This document shows positions 1 to 5,756 of a stretch of 11,300 bases of DNA, in pieces. The notes below the pieces were generated by a model. It worked only from the letters and a program-made list of their open reading frames with translations. It was not told the DNA's origin and did not search any database. Each line of letters begins with the position of its first letter. Within the stretch, counting starts at the first letter, position 1. Made by a program: the position numbers and the translations under genes. Origin of the DNA: an uncultured Prevotella sp. (lineage in GTDB: Bacteria; Bacteroidota; Bacteroidia; Bacteroidales; Bacteroidaceae); the NCBI GenBank assembly GCA_900555035.1, contig USJX01000085.1:1-11300 (forward strand), in the 5' to 3' direction.

Positions 1-1
1 G

Positions 2-268
2 TTGCCAGTGGTTAACTTCGCTGCCGGTGGTGTGGCTACTCCAGCTGATGCTGCCCTGATGATGCAGCTCGGTGCCGAGGGTGTATTCGTAGGTTCTGGT
101 ATCTTCAAGAGCGGTAATCCTGCTAAGCGTGCCCAAGCTATCGTGAAGGCTGTTACCAACTACAACGACCCTAAGATGCTGGCTGAGTTGAGCGAGGATC
201 TCGGCGAGGCAATGGTAGGTATCAATGAGCAGGAGATAGCTTTGCTCATGGCTGAAAGAGGTAAATAA
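2..268 (+). CDS. pdxS: Pyridoxal 5'-phosphate synthase lyase subunit PdxS, C-terminal part (5' truncated by window edge)
   Basis: PdxS builds pyridoxal 5'-phosphate from ribose 5-phosphate, glyceraldehyde 3-phosphate and ammonia delivered by PdxT, in the cytoplasm (DXP-independent vitamin B6 route). Only the last 88 residues are present, about 30% of the usual 290 or so. The visible part holds the conserved end of the TIM barrel: PVVNFAAGGVATPADAA, then GAEGVFVGSGIFKS, the phosphate-binding region, then the family's C-terminal helix region with EDLGEAMVGI. The first codon in frame (TTG, base 2) is internal Leu, not a start; the gene begins before the window. The stop TAA (266-268) shares its last base with the ATG of pdxT, so the two are translationally coupled. 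No disruption is seen. Identification is firm because of both the sequence and the adjacent pdxT. Confidence 0.96.
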   Translation: MPVVNFAAGGVATPADAALMMQLGAEGVFVGSGIFKSGNPAKRAQAIVKAVTNYNDPKMLAELSEDLGEAMVGINEQEIALLMAERGK

Positions 269-837
269 TGAGAATAGCAGTTTTAGCTTTACAAGGCGCT
301 TTTGCTGAGCACAGACAGAAGTTGGCTCAGTTGGGCGTGGATAGTTTTGAGGTTCGCCAGTTGAAGGATTGGGATCAGCCTAAGGATGGCTTGATTATTC
401 CGGGTGGTGAGAGTACCACTCAGGCGAAACTCTTGAATGAACTGGGATTGATGGAGCCTGTGAAGGAGGCGATTGCTGCCGGTTTGCCAGTTTATGGTAC
501 TTGTGCCGGCTTGATTCTTCTTGCCAAGAAGATTGAGGGTGAGCCTAGTCAGCGCATTGCTTCGATGGACATCACGGCTTTGAGAAATGCCTACGGTCGC
601 CAGTTGGGCAGTTTCTATATTGAGGCTCCGATGAAGGGCATCGAGGGAAATATCCCAATGACTTTCATCCGTGCTCCTTATATTAAAGAGGTGTGGGGAG
701 ATGCTGAGGTTCTGGCTGAAGTAGATGGCAAGATTGTGGCTGCCCGCCAGGGTAACCAGCTGGTTACAGCCTTTCATCCCGAATTGAATGAAAGCTTGGA
801 GATTCATAAGTATTTCCTGGGGATGTGCAAGAAGTAA
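268..837 (+). CDS. pdxT: Pyridoxal 5'-phosphate synthase glutaminase subunit PdxT
   Basis: PdxT hydrolyses glutamine and channels ammonia to PdxS for PLP synthesis. The 189-residue length is normal for the family. It starts MRIAVLALQGAFAEH, typical for PdxT. The class I glutamine amidotransferase signatures are complete: PGGEST at 45-50, the nucleophile Cys79 in YGTCAGL, and His170/Glu172 in FHPEL. These three catalytic positions carry the same numbers as in the well-studied Bacillus subtilis enzyme, as far as I recall. The ATG overlaps the pdxS stop by one base (TAATG), which supports this start and a stoichiometric two-gene operon. The gene is followed within 40 bases by a strong terminator, so the operon ends here. 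Confidence 0.97.
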   Translation: MRIAVLALQGAFAEHRQKLAQLGVDSFEVRQLKDWDQPKDGLIIPGGESTTQAKLLNELGLMEPVKEAIAAGLPVYGTCAGLILLAKKIEGEPSQRIASMDITALRNAYGRQLGSFYIEAPMKGIEGNIPMTFIRAPYIKEVWGDAEVLAEVDGKIVAARQGNQLVTAFHPELNESLEIHKYFLGMCKK

Positions 838-870
838 AATTCAGAATTCTATTTGCAGAATCCATATCAT

Positions 871-912
871 AAAGCAAAAAGCCTTGCGGAATCCCGCAAG
901 GCTTTTTGCTTT
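871..912. terminator. Bidirectional intrinsic terminator between convergent pdxT and murF
   Basis: A perfect 19-bp inverted repeat (arms 871-889 and 894-912, loop AATC) has a GC-rich core GCCTTGCGG/CCGCAAGGC flanked by A runs on the left arm and T runs on the right. Read from either strand the hairpin ends in a T-rich tract (CTTTTTGCTTT), so it can stop transcription from pdxT on the plus strand and from murF on the minus strand. It lies 33 bases after pdxT and 29 bases after the murF stop. Confidence 0.93.
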
Positions 913-941
913 TATAGTTTTACTCATTCTGAAAGTTCTTC

Positions 942-2243
942 TTACAACAGCTCAGGAAGCTGGAAGAGCTTCACGCTGTTACTGCCCTTGATGAGGATGT
1001 AATGGTCGTGAGGCTGGTTCGCCTTGAGCGCTTCCTTCACTTCTTCTACATTCTGGAACTTGCGGTAGCTGCATGGAATATCCTTGAACTCATCGCCTAC
1101 CAGCCATACGTTGTCAAGACCGGCTGCTTGCAACTGGTCAACGACCTTTTGATGCTCTTCGTGGCTCACGGCTCCGAGCTCGCCCATCTGTCCGAGAATC
1201 GCCATCTTGTTAGGCACATCCATCAAGCGGAAGTTCTCGATGGCGGCTGCCATGCTCGATGGGTTGGCATTGTAGGCATCTACCACCAGCTTGTTGTGCG
1301 CCGTCTCTTCCAATTGTGAACGATTGTTGCTTGGGATGTAATTCTCCAGGGCGTGATCTATCTGCTGAGGCTTCACGTCGAAATGAAGTCCGATGGTGAT
1401 GGCGGCAAGCATGTTGTCGATGTTGTAGGAGCCGATGAGGTGGGTCTGAACCTCATGCCAGTCGAAACTCTCGGTGCGCCAGCGGAACTTCAGGAATGGG
1501 GCGCAGGAGATGACTTCTCCCCATACATCGCAGTTTCCGTCCTTGCCGTAGGTGATGAGGCGGTTGATGTTGCGCTGCTCTGCCATCTGCATCAGGTGCT
1601 CGTTGTCGGCGTTGATGAAGACGAGGGCATCGCTGGCTGCGAGGTAATCATAGAGTTCTCCCTTGGTCTTCTTCACGCCTTCGAAACTTCCAAATCCCTG
1701 AAGGTGGGCACGGCCCACATTGGTAATCATGCCGCAGGTTGGTTCCACGTATTCCACGAGCTTTCGGATGTCATCAGGATGGGAAGCACCCATCTCTACA
1801 ACGGCAATCTCATTTTCTGGTGAGAGACGGAAGAGCGTCTTTGGTACGCCTACATCATTATTGAAGTTACCCTGGGTGAACATCACGTTGAACTTCTCGC
1901 CGAGAACGGCAGAGACGAGTTCCTTGGTGGTGGTCTTGCCGTTGGTTCCGGTGATTCCCACTACGGGAATATCGAAGTGGCGGCGATGCTCACGGGCTAG
2001 TTCCTTGAAGGTGGTGAGGCAGTCCTCTACGAGGATGTAGCGCTCGTCGCCCTCCTTGGCATACTCTTTTTCATCTACAATCACATAGGCACAGCCTTTC
2101 TCCAAAGCCATGTCGGCAAACTTGTTGCCATCAAACGATGCGCCCTTCAAAGCCAGGAAGATGCTGCCCTTTGGGCAGTCGCGGCTGTCAGTGGTAATCA
2201 CTGGGTGCGCTTGGTAAATCTGATAGAGTTCTGAAATATCCAT
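942..2243 (-). CDS. murF: UDP-N-acetylmuramoyl-tripeptide--D-alanyl-D-alanine ligase MurF
   Basis: MurF adds D-Ala-D-Ala to the UDP-MurNAc-tripeptide using ATP, the last cytoplasmic step of the peptidoglycan pentapeptide precursor. The 433-residue length fits the Bacteroidota enzyme. The N-terminal domain carries the substrate-recognition motif TTDSRDCPKGSIFLALKG (17-34), the central ATP-binding loop is GITGTNGKTTTKEL (96-109), the Mur ligase middle motif EMGASHPDDI lies at 150-159, TNVGRAHLQGFGS at 175-187, and the C-terminal domain has VVDAYNANPSSM (320-331), ILGQMGELG (349-357) and KGSNS (419-423). DAYNANP separates MurF from MurC, MurD and MurE. The ATG at 2243 is about 25 bases from a good -7 box. 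It stands alone rather than in a large mur/fts cluster, as is usual for murF in this phylum. Confidence 0.96.
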   Translation of the reverse strand: MDISELYQIYQAHPVITTDSRDCPKGSIFLALKGASFDGNKFADMALEKGCAYVIVDEKEYAKEGDERYILVEDCLTTFKELAREHRRHFDIPVVGITGTNGKTTTKELVSAVLGEKFNVMFTQGNFNNDVGVPKTLFRLSPENEIAVVEMGASHPDDIRKLVEYVEPTCGMITNVGRAHLQGFGSFEGVKKTKGELYDYLAASDALVFINADNEHLMQMAEQRNINRLITYGKDGNCDVWGEVISCAPFLKFRWRTESFDWHEVQTHLIGSYNIDNMLAAITIGLHFDVKPQQIDHALENYIPSNNRSQLEETAHNKLVVDAYNANPSSMAAAIENFRLMDVPNKMAILGQMGELGAVSHEEHQKVVDQLQAAGLDNVWLVGDEFKDIPCSYRKFQNVEEVKEALKANQPHDHYILIKGSNSVKLFQLPELL

Positions 2244-2267
2244 TGTCTATAACTGTTGTTTTGAGTG

Positions 2268-2298
2268 CAAAAGTACATTAAATCGTGGACATAGCAAA
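2268..2298 (-). promoter_or_regulatory. Bacteroidota-type promoter of murF
   Basis: On the minus strand a -7 box TACTTTTG (2275-2268) matches TAnnTTTG exactly, and a TTTG -33 box (2298-2295) lies 19 bp upstream. The murF ATG follows about 25 bases after the -7 box, giving a short leader. An A/T tract (2301-2314) sits just upstream of the -33 box. Confidence 0.8.
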
Positions 2299-2314
2299 CA
2301 TTTTTTCAAAAAAA

Positions 2315-2346
2315 TGTGGTTTTCTCGATTATTCTTTCTATTTTTG
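2315..2346 (+). promoter_or_regulatory. Putative promoter of the small-protein/folP/cdaA unit
   Basis: TATTTTTG at 2339-2346 matches the TAnnTTTG -7 consensus. The -33 region is weaker: TGTG at 2315-2318, 20 bp upstream, differs from TTTG at one base. The predicted start of transcription would be about 30 bases before the ATG at 2385. The promoter is divergent from that of murF; the two share the A/T tract at 2301-2314. Confidence 0.6.
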
Positions 2347-2384
2347 CAGAAATATTCAAGTAATCTTTGGAAAGTGAGGTCGGA

Positions 2385-2606
2385 ATGGGCGCAAACATAG
2401 AAAGAGATAAATTAAAAACGAGGAAAGACAAGCTAGCTGGTTATTTCTTCGATATCTCCAAACTAAGTTTTGGAGCGATGGTTTTGGGTGGGCTTACGCC
2501 AATGATAACAGGAGAATTCGGTTATATGAATCTTCTGTATGTTTTATTTGGTGTGTGCATGACAATTTTGTTTGCAATAGTAGGTAATCGAATTTTAAAA
2601 TATTAA
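2385..2606 (+). CDS. Small two-helix membrane protein of unknown function (73 aa)
   Basis: The function is unknown. The protein begins MGANIERDKLKTRKDKLAGY, a charged, lysine-rich N-terminus, followed by FFDISKLSFG and two hydrophobic stretches, about 26-42 and 48-68, split by a short loop ITGEFGY; it ends RILKY. This predicts a small inner-membrane protein with both ends on the same side. ATG 2385 was preferred over the in-frame TTG 2367 because GAGG (2376-2379) lies just upstream and the TTG-derived residues look like leader. The general pattern (about 70 residues, KLxxYFFDISKLxFG then two helices) recalls short Bacteroidota proteins annotated as DUF6722; that is from memory and uncertain. 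It is the first gene of a tight unit: the next ORF begins 4 bases after its stop. Base composition is visibly more AT-rich than murF or folP. Confidence 0.75.
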   Translation: MGANIERDKLKTRKDKLAGYFFDISKLSFGAMVLGGLTPMITGEFGYMNLLYVLFGVCMTILFAIVGNRILKY

Positions 2607-2610
2607 GAAA

Positions 2611-2715
2611 ATGGAAACAATGATTTTGATATTTGGAATAGGCACTTTAATAGGTGGTGGTATTTTGCTTTGGACATATACTGAATCAGGGAAGAAATGG
2701 CTAAAAAGTTTATAG
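2611..2715 (+). CDS. 34-residue single-helix membrane microprotein A
   Basis: I do not recognise a named family. The ORF (METMILIFGIGTLIGG...) has one hydrophobic segment at about residues 3-21 and then a polar C-terminal tail, WTYTESGKKWLKSL (21-34), with a net positive charge. This suggests a single-pass inner-membrane peptide, probably N-out with the basic tail in the cytoplasm. That it is real is supported by the next ORF, which has the same length and the same tail with 10 of 14 identical residues, by the 4-base gap to the gene before it and the one-base gap to the gene after it. Hand-counted GC is about 32%, well below folP. The start is the first ATG; a second ATG at codon 4 (2620) is possible. 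Confidence 0.72.
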   Translation: METMILIFGIGTLIGGGILLWTYTESGKKWLKSL

Positions 2716-2716
2716 T

Positions 2717-2821
2717 ATGAGCTATTTGGCATTGTTCTTTTTAGTATGCTCAATTTTTAGCCTAAGTTTTATTGCCTGGACTTATACTAAGCCAGGCGAA
2801 AAATGGCTTAAAGAGTTATAA
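2717..2821 (+). CDS. 34-residue single-helix membrane microprotein B, paralogue of A
   Basis: The function is unknown. The protein (MSYLALFFLVCSIFSLSFIA...) has a hydrophobic helix at about residues 3-20 and a tail WTYTKPGEKWLKEL (21-34). The tail matches microprotein A at W, T, Y, T, G, K, W, L, K and L in the same positions, while the helix sequences differ. The DNA encoding the tails, stop codon included, matches at 33 of 45 bases with many synonymous differences, which points to a tandem duplication kept by selection on the protein. Its ATG comes one base after the stop of A, and folP starts four bases after its own stop, so translational coupling is likely. GC is about 33%. It is too short for most gene callers. 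Confidence 0.72.
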   Translation: MSYLALFFLVCSIFSLSFIAWTYTKPGEKWLKEL

Positions 2822-2825
2822 ACCG

Positions 2826-3671
2826 ATGGAATATACAATTAATATCAAGGGGCGCTTGATGGATTTGAGTACCCCTCAGGTGATGGGCATCCTGAACGTT
2901 ACGCCCGACAGTTTCTACTCTGGCAGTAGAAAGCAGACAGAAATGGAGATAGCTCAGAGAGCTAATCAGATTATAGAAGAAGGTGGAAGCATCATTGATG
3001 TGGGCGCATTCTCCACCCGTCCCGGTGCCGATGAAGTATCGGAAGAGGAGGAGGGAAGACGCCTGAAGTTCGCTCTCGACATCGTTCGCAGGGAGCAACC
3101 GCATGCTGCCATCTCCGTAGATACCTATCGCCCTACCTTGGCACGCAAGTGTATCGAGGAGTGGGGAGCCGATATCATCAACGATGTTTCAGAAGGTGGA
3201 ATCACAGGTATCGCCAATGTGCCGCTGGAGCAGAGACAGGAGGAATATCCTGAGATGTTCCGGGTGGTGGGCGAACTGAAGGTGCCTTATATATTAATGT
3301 CGGTGCAGCCTACGCTCGCCAGGATGATGAAGGGCTTTGCCAGGGAAGTGCAGCAGTTGCGCGACCTGGGTGCCAAGGACATCATCCTCGACCCGGGTTT
3401 CTGTTTCGGCAAGAATCTCATCCAGAATTATCAGATTTATGATGAGATGGAGAAGTTGAACGTACTGGAACTTCCGGTGCTCGTGGGCATCTCCCGCAAA
3501 AGCATGATTTACAAGCTGCTGGGTGGCGATGCCACTACATCGCTCAATGGAACCACGGTGCTTGATACCATTGCCCTGATGAAGGGTGCCAGCATCCTTC
3601 GTGTTCACGATGTGAAGGAAGCTGCTGAGGCTGTGAAAATCGTGGAAGCCATGAAGGAGGGCAGAGTATGA
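2826..3671 (+). CDS. folP: Dihydropteroate synthase FolP
   Basis: FolP joins p-aminobenzoate to 6-hydroxymethyl-7,8-dihydropterin pyrophosphate to give dihydropteroate in folate synthesis; it is the sulfonamide target. The protein has 281 residues from ATG 2826. Family signatures in order: QVMGILNVTPDSFYSGS (18-34), IIDVGAFSTRPGA (56-68), ISVDTYRP (96-103), GADIINDVSEG (114-124), DIILDPGFCFGK (185-196), VLVGISRKSMI (218-228) and ILRVHDVKEA (257-266). Translation could extend upstream to 2772, but that would overlap microprotein B and the family begins near this ATG (IxxxGRLxDLSTPQVMGILN). Two departures from the common motifs are seen: YILMSVQP (155-162) where many homologues have LMHM, and DPGFCFGK for DPGFGFGK. 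The first may be normal in this lineage. The stop overlaps the cdaA start (ATGA). Confidence 0.95.
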   Translation: MEYTINIKGRLMDLSTPQVMGILNVTPDSFYSGSRKQTEMEIAQRANQIIEEGGSIIDVGAFSTRPGADEVSEEEEGRRLKFALDIVRREQPHAAISVDTYRPTLARKCIEEWGADIINDVSEGGITGIANVPLEQRQEEYPEMFRVVGELKVPYILMSVQPTLARMMKGFAREVQQLRDLGAKDIILDPGFCFGKNLIQNYQIYDEMEKLNVLELPVLVGISRKSMIYKLLGGDATTSLNGTTVLDTIALMKGASILRVHDVKEAAEAVKIVEAMKEGRV

Positions 3672-4438
3672 TAGAGTTTGGAATCAAAGATGCGTTAGAC
3701 ATACTCCTGGTAGCCTCGCTGCTCTTCTACGTCTATCGCCTGATGAAGGAATCCCGCTCGCTCAACATCTTCGTGGGCATCATGCTCTTTGTGCTCATCT
3801 GGCTCTTCGTGAGTCAGGTGTTGGAGATGCGCCTGATGGGTTCCATCCTCGATAAACTGGTGAGTGTGGGAGTCATCGCCCTTATCGTCATCTTCCAGGA
3901 AGATATCCGAAGATTTCTTTATGAGATAGGTTCACAGAAAGGCATGCGGAGGCTGGTCCGCTTCTTCCACTCCAGCAAGGAGAGCCAGAAGGAGGCGAAC
4001 AAGGAAACCATCATGCCTATCGTGATGGCCTGCATGAGCATGGCTAAGAAATATGTGGGTGCCCTTATCGTTATCGAGCGTGGCGTACCGTTGAAGGACA
4101 TCATGGATACGGGCGAGGAGATAGATGCCAAGATCAACCAGCGGTTGATAGAGAACATCTTCTTCAAGAACTCGCCTCTGCATGATGGAGCCATGGTGGT
4201 AAGCAACAAGCGAATCATGGCGGCGGGTTGCATCCTCCCCGTGAGTCACAACCTGGATATTCCCAAGGAACTGGGACTCCGCCACCGAGCTGCCCTGGGT
4301 ATCTCGCAGAGCAGTGATGCCATCGCCGTCATCGTTTCTGAAGAGACGGGTCGAATCAGCGTAGCCATCAAAGGCGAATTCAAGCTCCGACTCTCGGCAG
4401 AGGAGCTGGAAAGCATCCTGACTCAGGAAATGTTATAA
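3668..4438 (+). CDS. cdaA: Membrane diadenylate cyclase CdaA (c-di-AMP synthase)
   Basis: CdaA condenses two ATP into the second messenger cyclic di-AMP, which generally controls potassium and osmolyte uptake and cell-wall balance. The 256-residue protein has three hydrophobic segments at the N-terminus (about 8-24, 33-50, 60-77), then a linker and the cytoplasmic DAC domain. The two signatures are present: DGA at 173-175 in NSPLHDGAMVV and RHR at 205-207 in LGLRHRAALGIS. The IFQEDIRRFLYEIG segment (75-88) after the last helix is also typical. Its ATG overlaps the folP stop by four bases (ATGA), so it is translationally coupled. In Firmicutes cdaA is followed by cdaR and glmM; neither is present here, and the partner is folP, which I recall as common in Bacteroidota. 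A terminator-like hairpin follows at 4446. Confidence 0.95.
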   Translation: MIEFGIKDALDILLVASLLFYVYRLMKESRSLNIFVGIMLFVLIWLFVSQVLEMRLMGSILDKLVSVGVIALIVIFQEDIRRFLYEIGSQKGMRRLVRFFHSSKESQKEANKETIMPIVMACMSMAKKYVGALIVIERGVPLKDIMDTGEEIDAKINQRLIENIFFKNSPLHDGAMVVSNKRIMAAGCILPVSHNLDIPKELGLRHRAALGISQSSDAIAVIVSEETGRISVAIKGEFKLRLSAEELESILTQEML

Positions 4439-4445
4439 GTTAAGT

Positions 4446-4474
4446 GAAGAGTGAAGAATTCTTCACTTTTCTTA
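4446..4474 (+). terminator. Intrinsic terminator after cdaA
   Basis: An 11-bp stem (arms 4446-4456 and 4461-4471, one G-U pair) with loop AATT has at its centre the perfect 16-base palindrome GTGAAGAATTCTTCAC. The 3' arm and downstream bases are T-rich (CTTTTCTT). It begins seven bases after the cdaA stop and separates this unit from pta. The stem is modest in GC, so termination may be incomplete. Confidence 0.7.
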
Positions 4475-4537
4475 TTACGTAAACCTTTACGATAATGATT
4501 ATCTCCCGTTTTAGCTTTTTTTACACATTTTAGTGAG

Positions 4538-4566
4538 TGTTATTTCAAAATAAATATGTACTTTTG
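4538..4566 (+). promoter_or_regulatory. Promoter of pta-ackA
   Basis: TACTTTTG at 4559-4566 is an exact TAnnTTTG -7 box. The -33 box is not clear; TGTT at 4538-4541, 17 bp upstream, is the best fit. Transcription from here would give a leader of about 100 bases before the pta ATG at 4670, containing four GCAAA-type units (4566-4603). The region 4475-4537 shows nothing else recognisable. Confidence 0.65.
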
Positions 4567-4669
4567 CAAAGTCGATGTGGCAAAACGGCAAAAAGTGCAA
4601 AAATGCAGCCTTACCCTTTGACATATCCACTATACGAAGATAATAAAATTATATAAAGAAAGAAATAAA

Positions 4670-5716
4670 ATGGATTTATTACAGCAAATCGTAGCTCGCG
4701 CTAAAGCTGACAAGCAGCGCATCGTGCTCCCTGAAGCAGAAGAGGAGCGTACATTGAAAGCAGCCGATAAAGTTTTGGCTGATGATCTCGCAGACATCAT
4801 CCTCATCGGTAACCCTGCCAACATTAAGAATCTCGCTGCACAGTGGGGTCTTAACAACATCGACAAGGCTACTATCGTTGATCCACAAAACAACCCTAAG
4901 TCTGAGGAGTATGCTGAGAAGCTCGCTGAACTTCGCAAGAAGAAGGGCATGACTGTAGAGCAGGCTCGTGAACTCGTAACAAAGAACAATCTCTACCTCG
5001 GTTGCATGATTATCAAGACAGAGGGTGCTGATGGTCAGATTTCTGGTGCATTGAGCACAACTGGCGATACTCTTCGTCCAGCTCTTCAGATTATCAAGTG
5101 TACTCCAGGTATCACTTGCGTAAGTGGTGCTATGCTGCTCATCTCAGATCAGAAGCAGTATGGTCAGGATGGCGTAGTGGTAATGGGTGACGTTGCTGTA
5201 ACTCCAAACCCTACAGCAGACCAGCTTGCTCAGATTGCCTATACTACAGCTCATACAGCTCAGTCAGTGGCAGGTATTGCAGATCCTCAGATTGCCATGT
5301 TGAGCTTCTCAACAATGGGTAGCGCCAAGGATGCCATCAACAAGGAGACTGGCAAGAGCGTTTATATCATCGACAAGGTGAAGGATGCTGTTGCTATCGC
5401 TAAGGAGAAGTTCCCAGAGCTTCACCTCGACGGTGAGCTTCAGGCTGATGCAGCCCTCGTTCCTGAGGTAGCTGCCAAGAAGGCTCCAAAGTCAGAGGTA
5501 GCTGGTAAGGCTAACGTATTGGTAGTTCCAAACCTCGAGGTAGGTAACATCGGCTACAAGCTCGTTCAGCGTCTGGGTGGTGCCATCGCTATCGGTCCTA
5601 TCCTCCAGGGTATCGCTCGTCCTGTAAACGACCTCTCTCGTGGTTGCTCTGTAGATGACATCTACTACATGGTAGCTATCACAGCTTGCCAGGCACAGGA
5701 TGCTAAGAAGGCTTAA
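4670..5716 (+). CDS. pta: Phosphate acetyltransferase Pta (short form)
   Basis: Pta converts acetyl-CoA and phosphate into acetyl phosphate and CoA; with AckA it makes ATP and acetate during fermentation. The 348 residues correspond to the catalytic PTA_PTB domain alone, without the N-terminal DRTGG/P-loop regulatory part of the long enterobacterial form. Signatures: ALSTTGDTLRPA (127-138), LSFSTMGSAK (211-220), DGELQADAA (254-262), VPNLEVGNIGYKL (286-298) and GPILQGIARPVNDLSRGCS (309-327), the last being the CoA/substrate-binding segment. ATG 4670 follows an A-rich stretch, as is usual for this phylum, and no purine-rich Shine-Dalgarno sequence is seen. Codon choice is strongly biased (GCT, GGT, AAG, CGT, CTC), suggesting high expression. 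ackA begins 40 bases downstream in the same orientation without a terminator between them. Confidence 0.96.
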   Translation: MDLLQQIVARAKADKQRIVLPEAEEERTLKAADKVLADDLADIILIGNPANIKNLAAQWGLNNIDKATIVDPQNNPKSEEYAEKLAELRKKKGMTVEQARELVTKNNLYLGCMIIKTEGADGQISGALSTTGDTLRPALQIIKCTPGITCVSGAMLLISDQKQYGQDGVVVMGDVAVTPNPTADQLAQIAYTTAHTAQSVAGIADPQIAMLSFSTMGSAKDAINKETGKSVYIIDKVKDAVAIAKEKFPELHLDGELQADAALVPEVAAKKAPKSEVAGKANVLVVPNLEVGNIGYKLVQRLGGAIAIGPILQGIARPVNDLSRGCSVDDIYYMVAITACQAQDAKKA

Positions 5717-5756
5717 ACTAACTTTATTCAATCAATAACATTACAAAATTAACATT

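Noticed and set aside
788..991. 67-codon plus-strand frame running from pdxT into murF
   Set aside because: It crosses the bidirectional terminator and overlaps both genes out of frame; the translation has no plausible features.
2772..2825. Upstream extension of folP
   Set aside because: It overlaps microprotein B in another frame; FolP homologues begin near the ATG at 2826.
4612..4620. TACCCTTTG as a second pta promoter
   Set aside because: It has three bases rather than two between TA and TTTG; the exact box at 4559-4566 is better.
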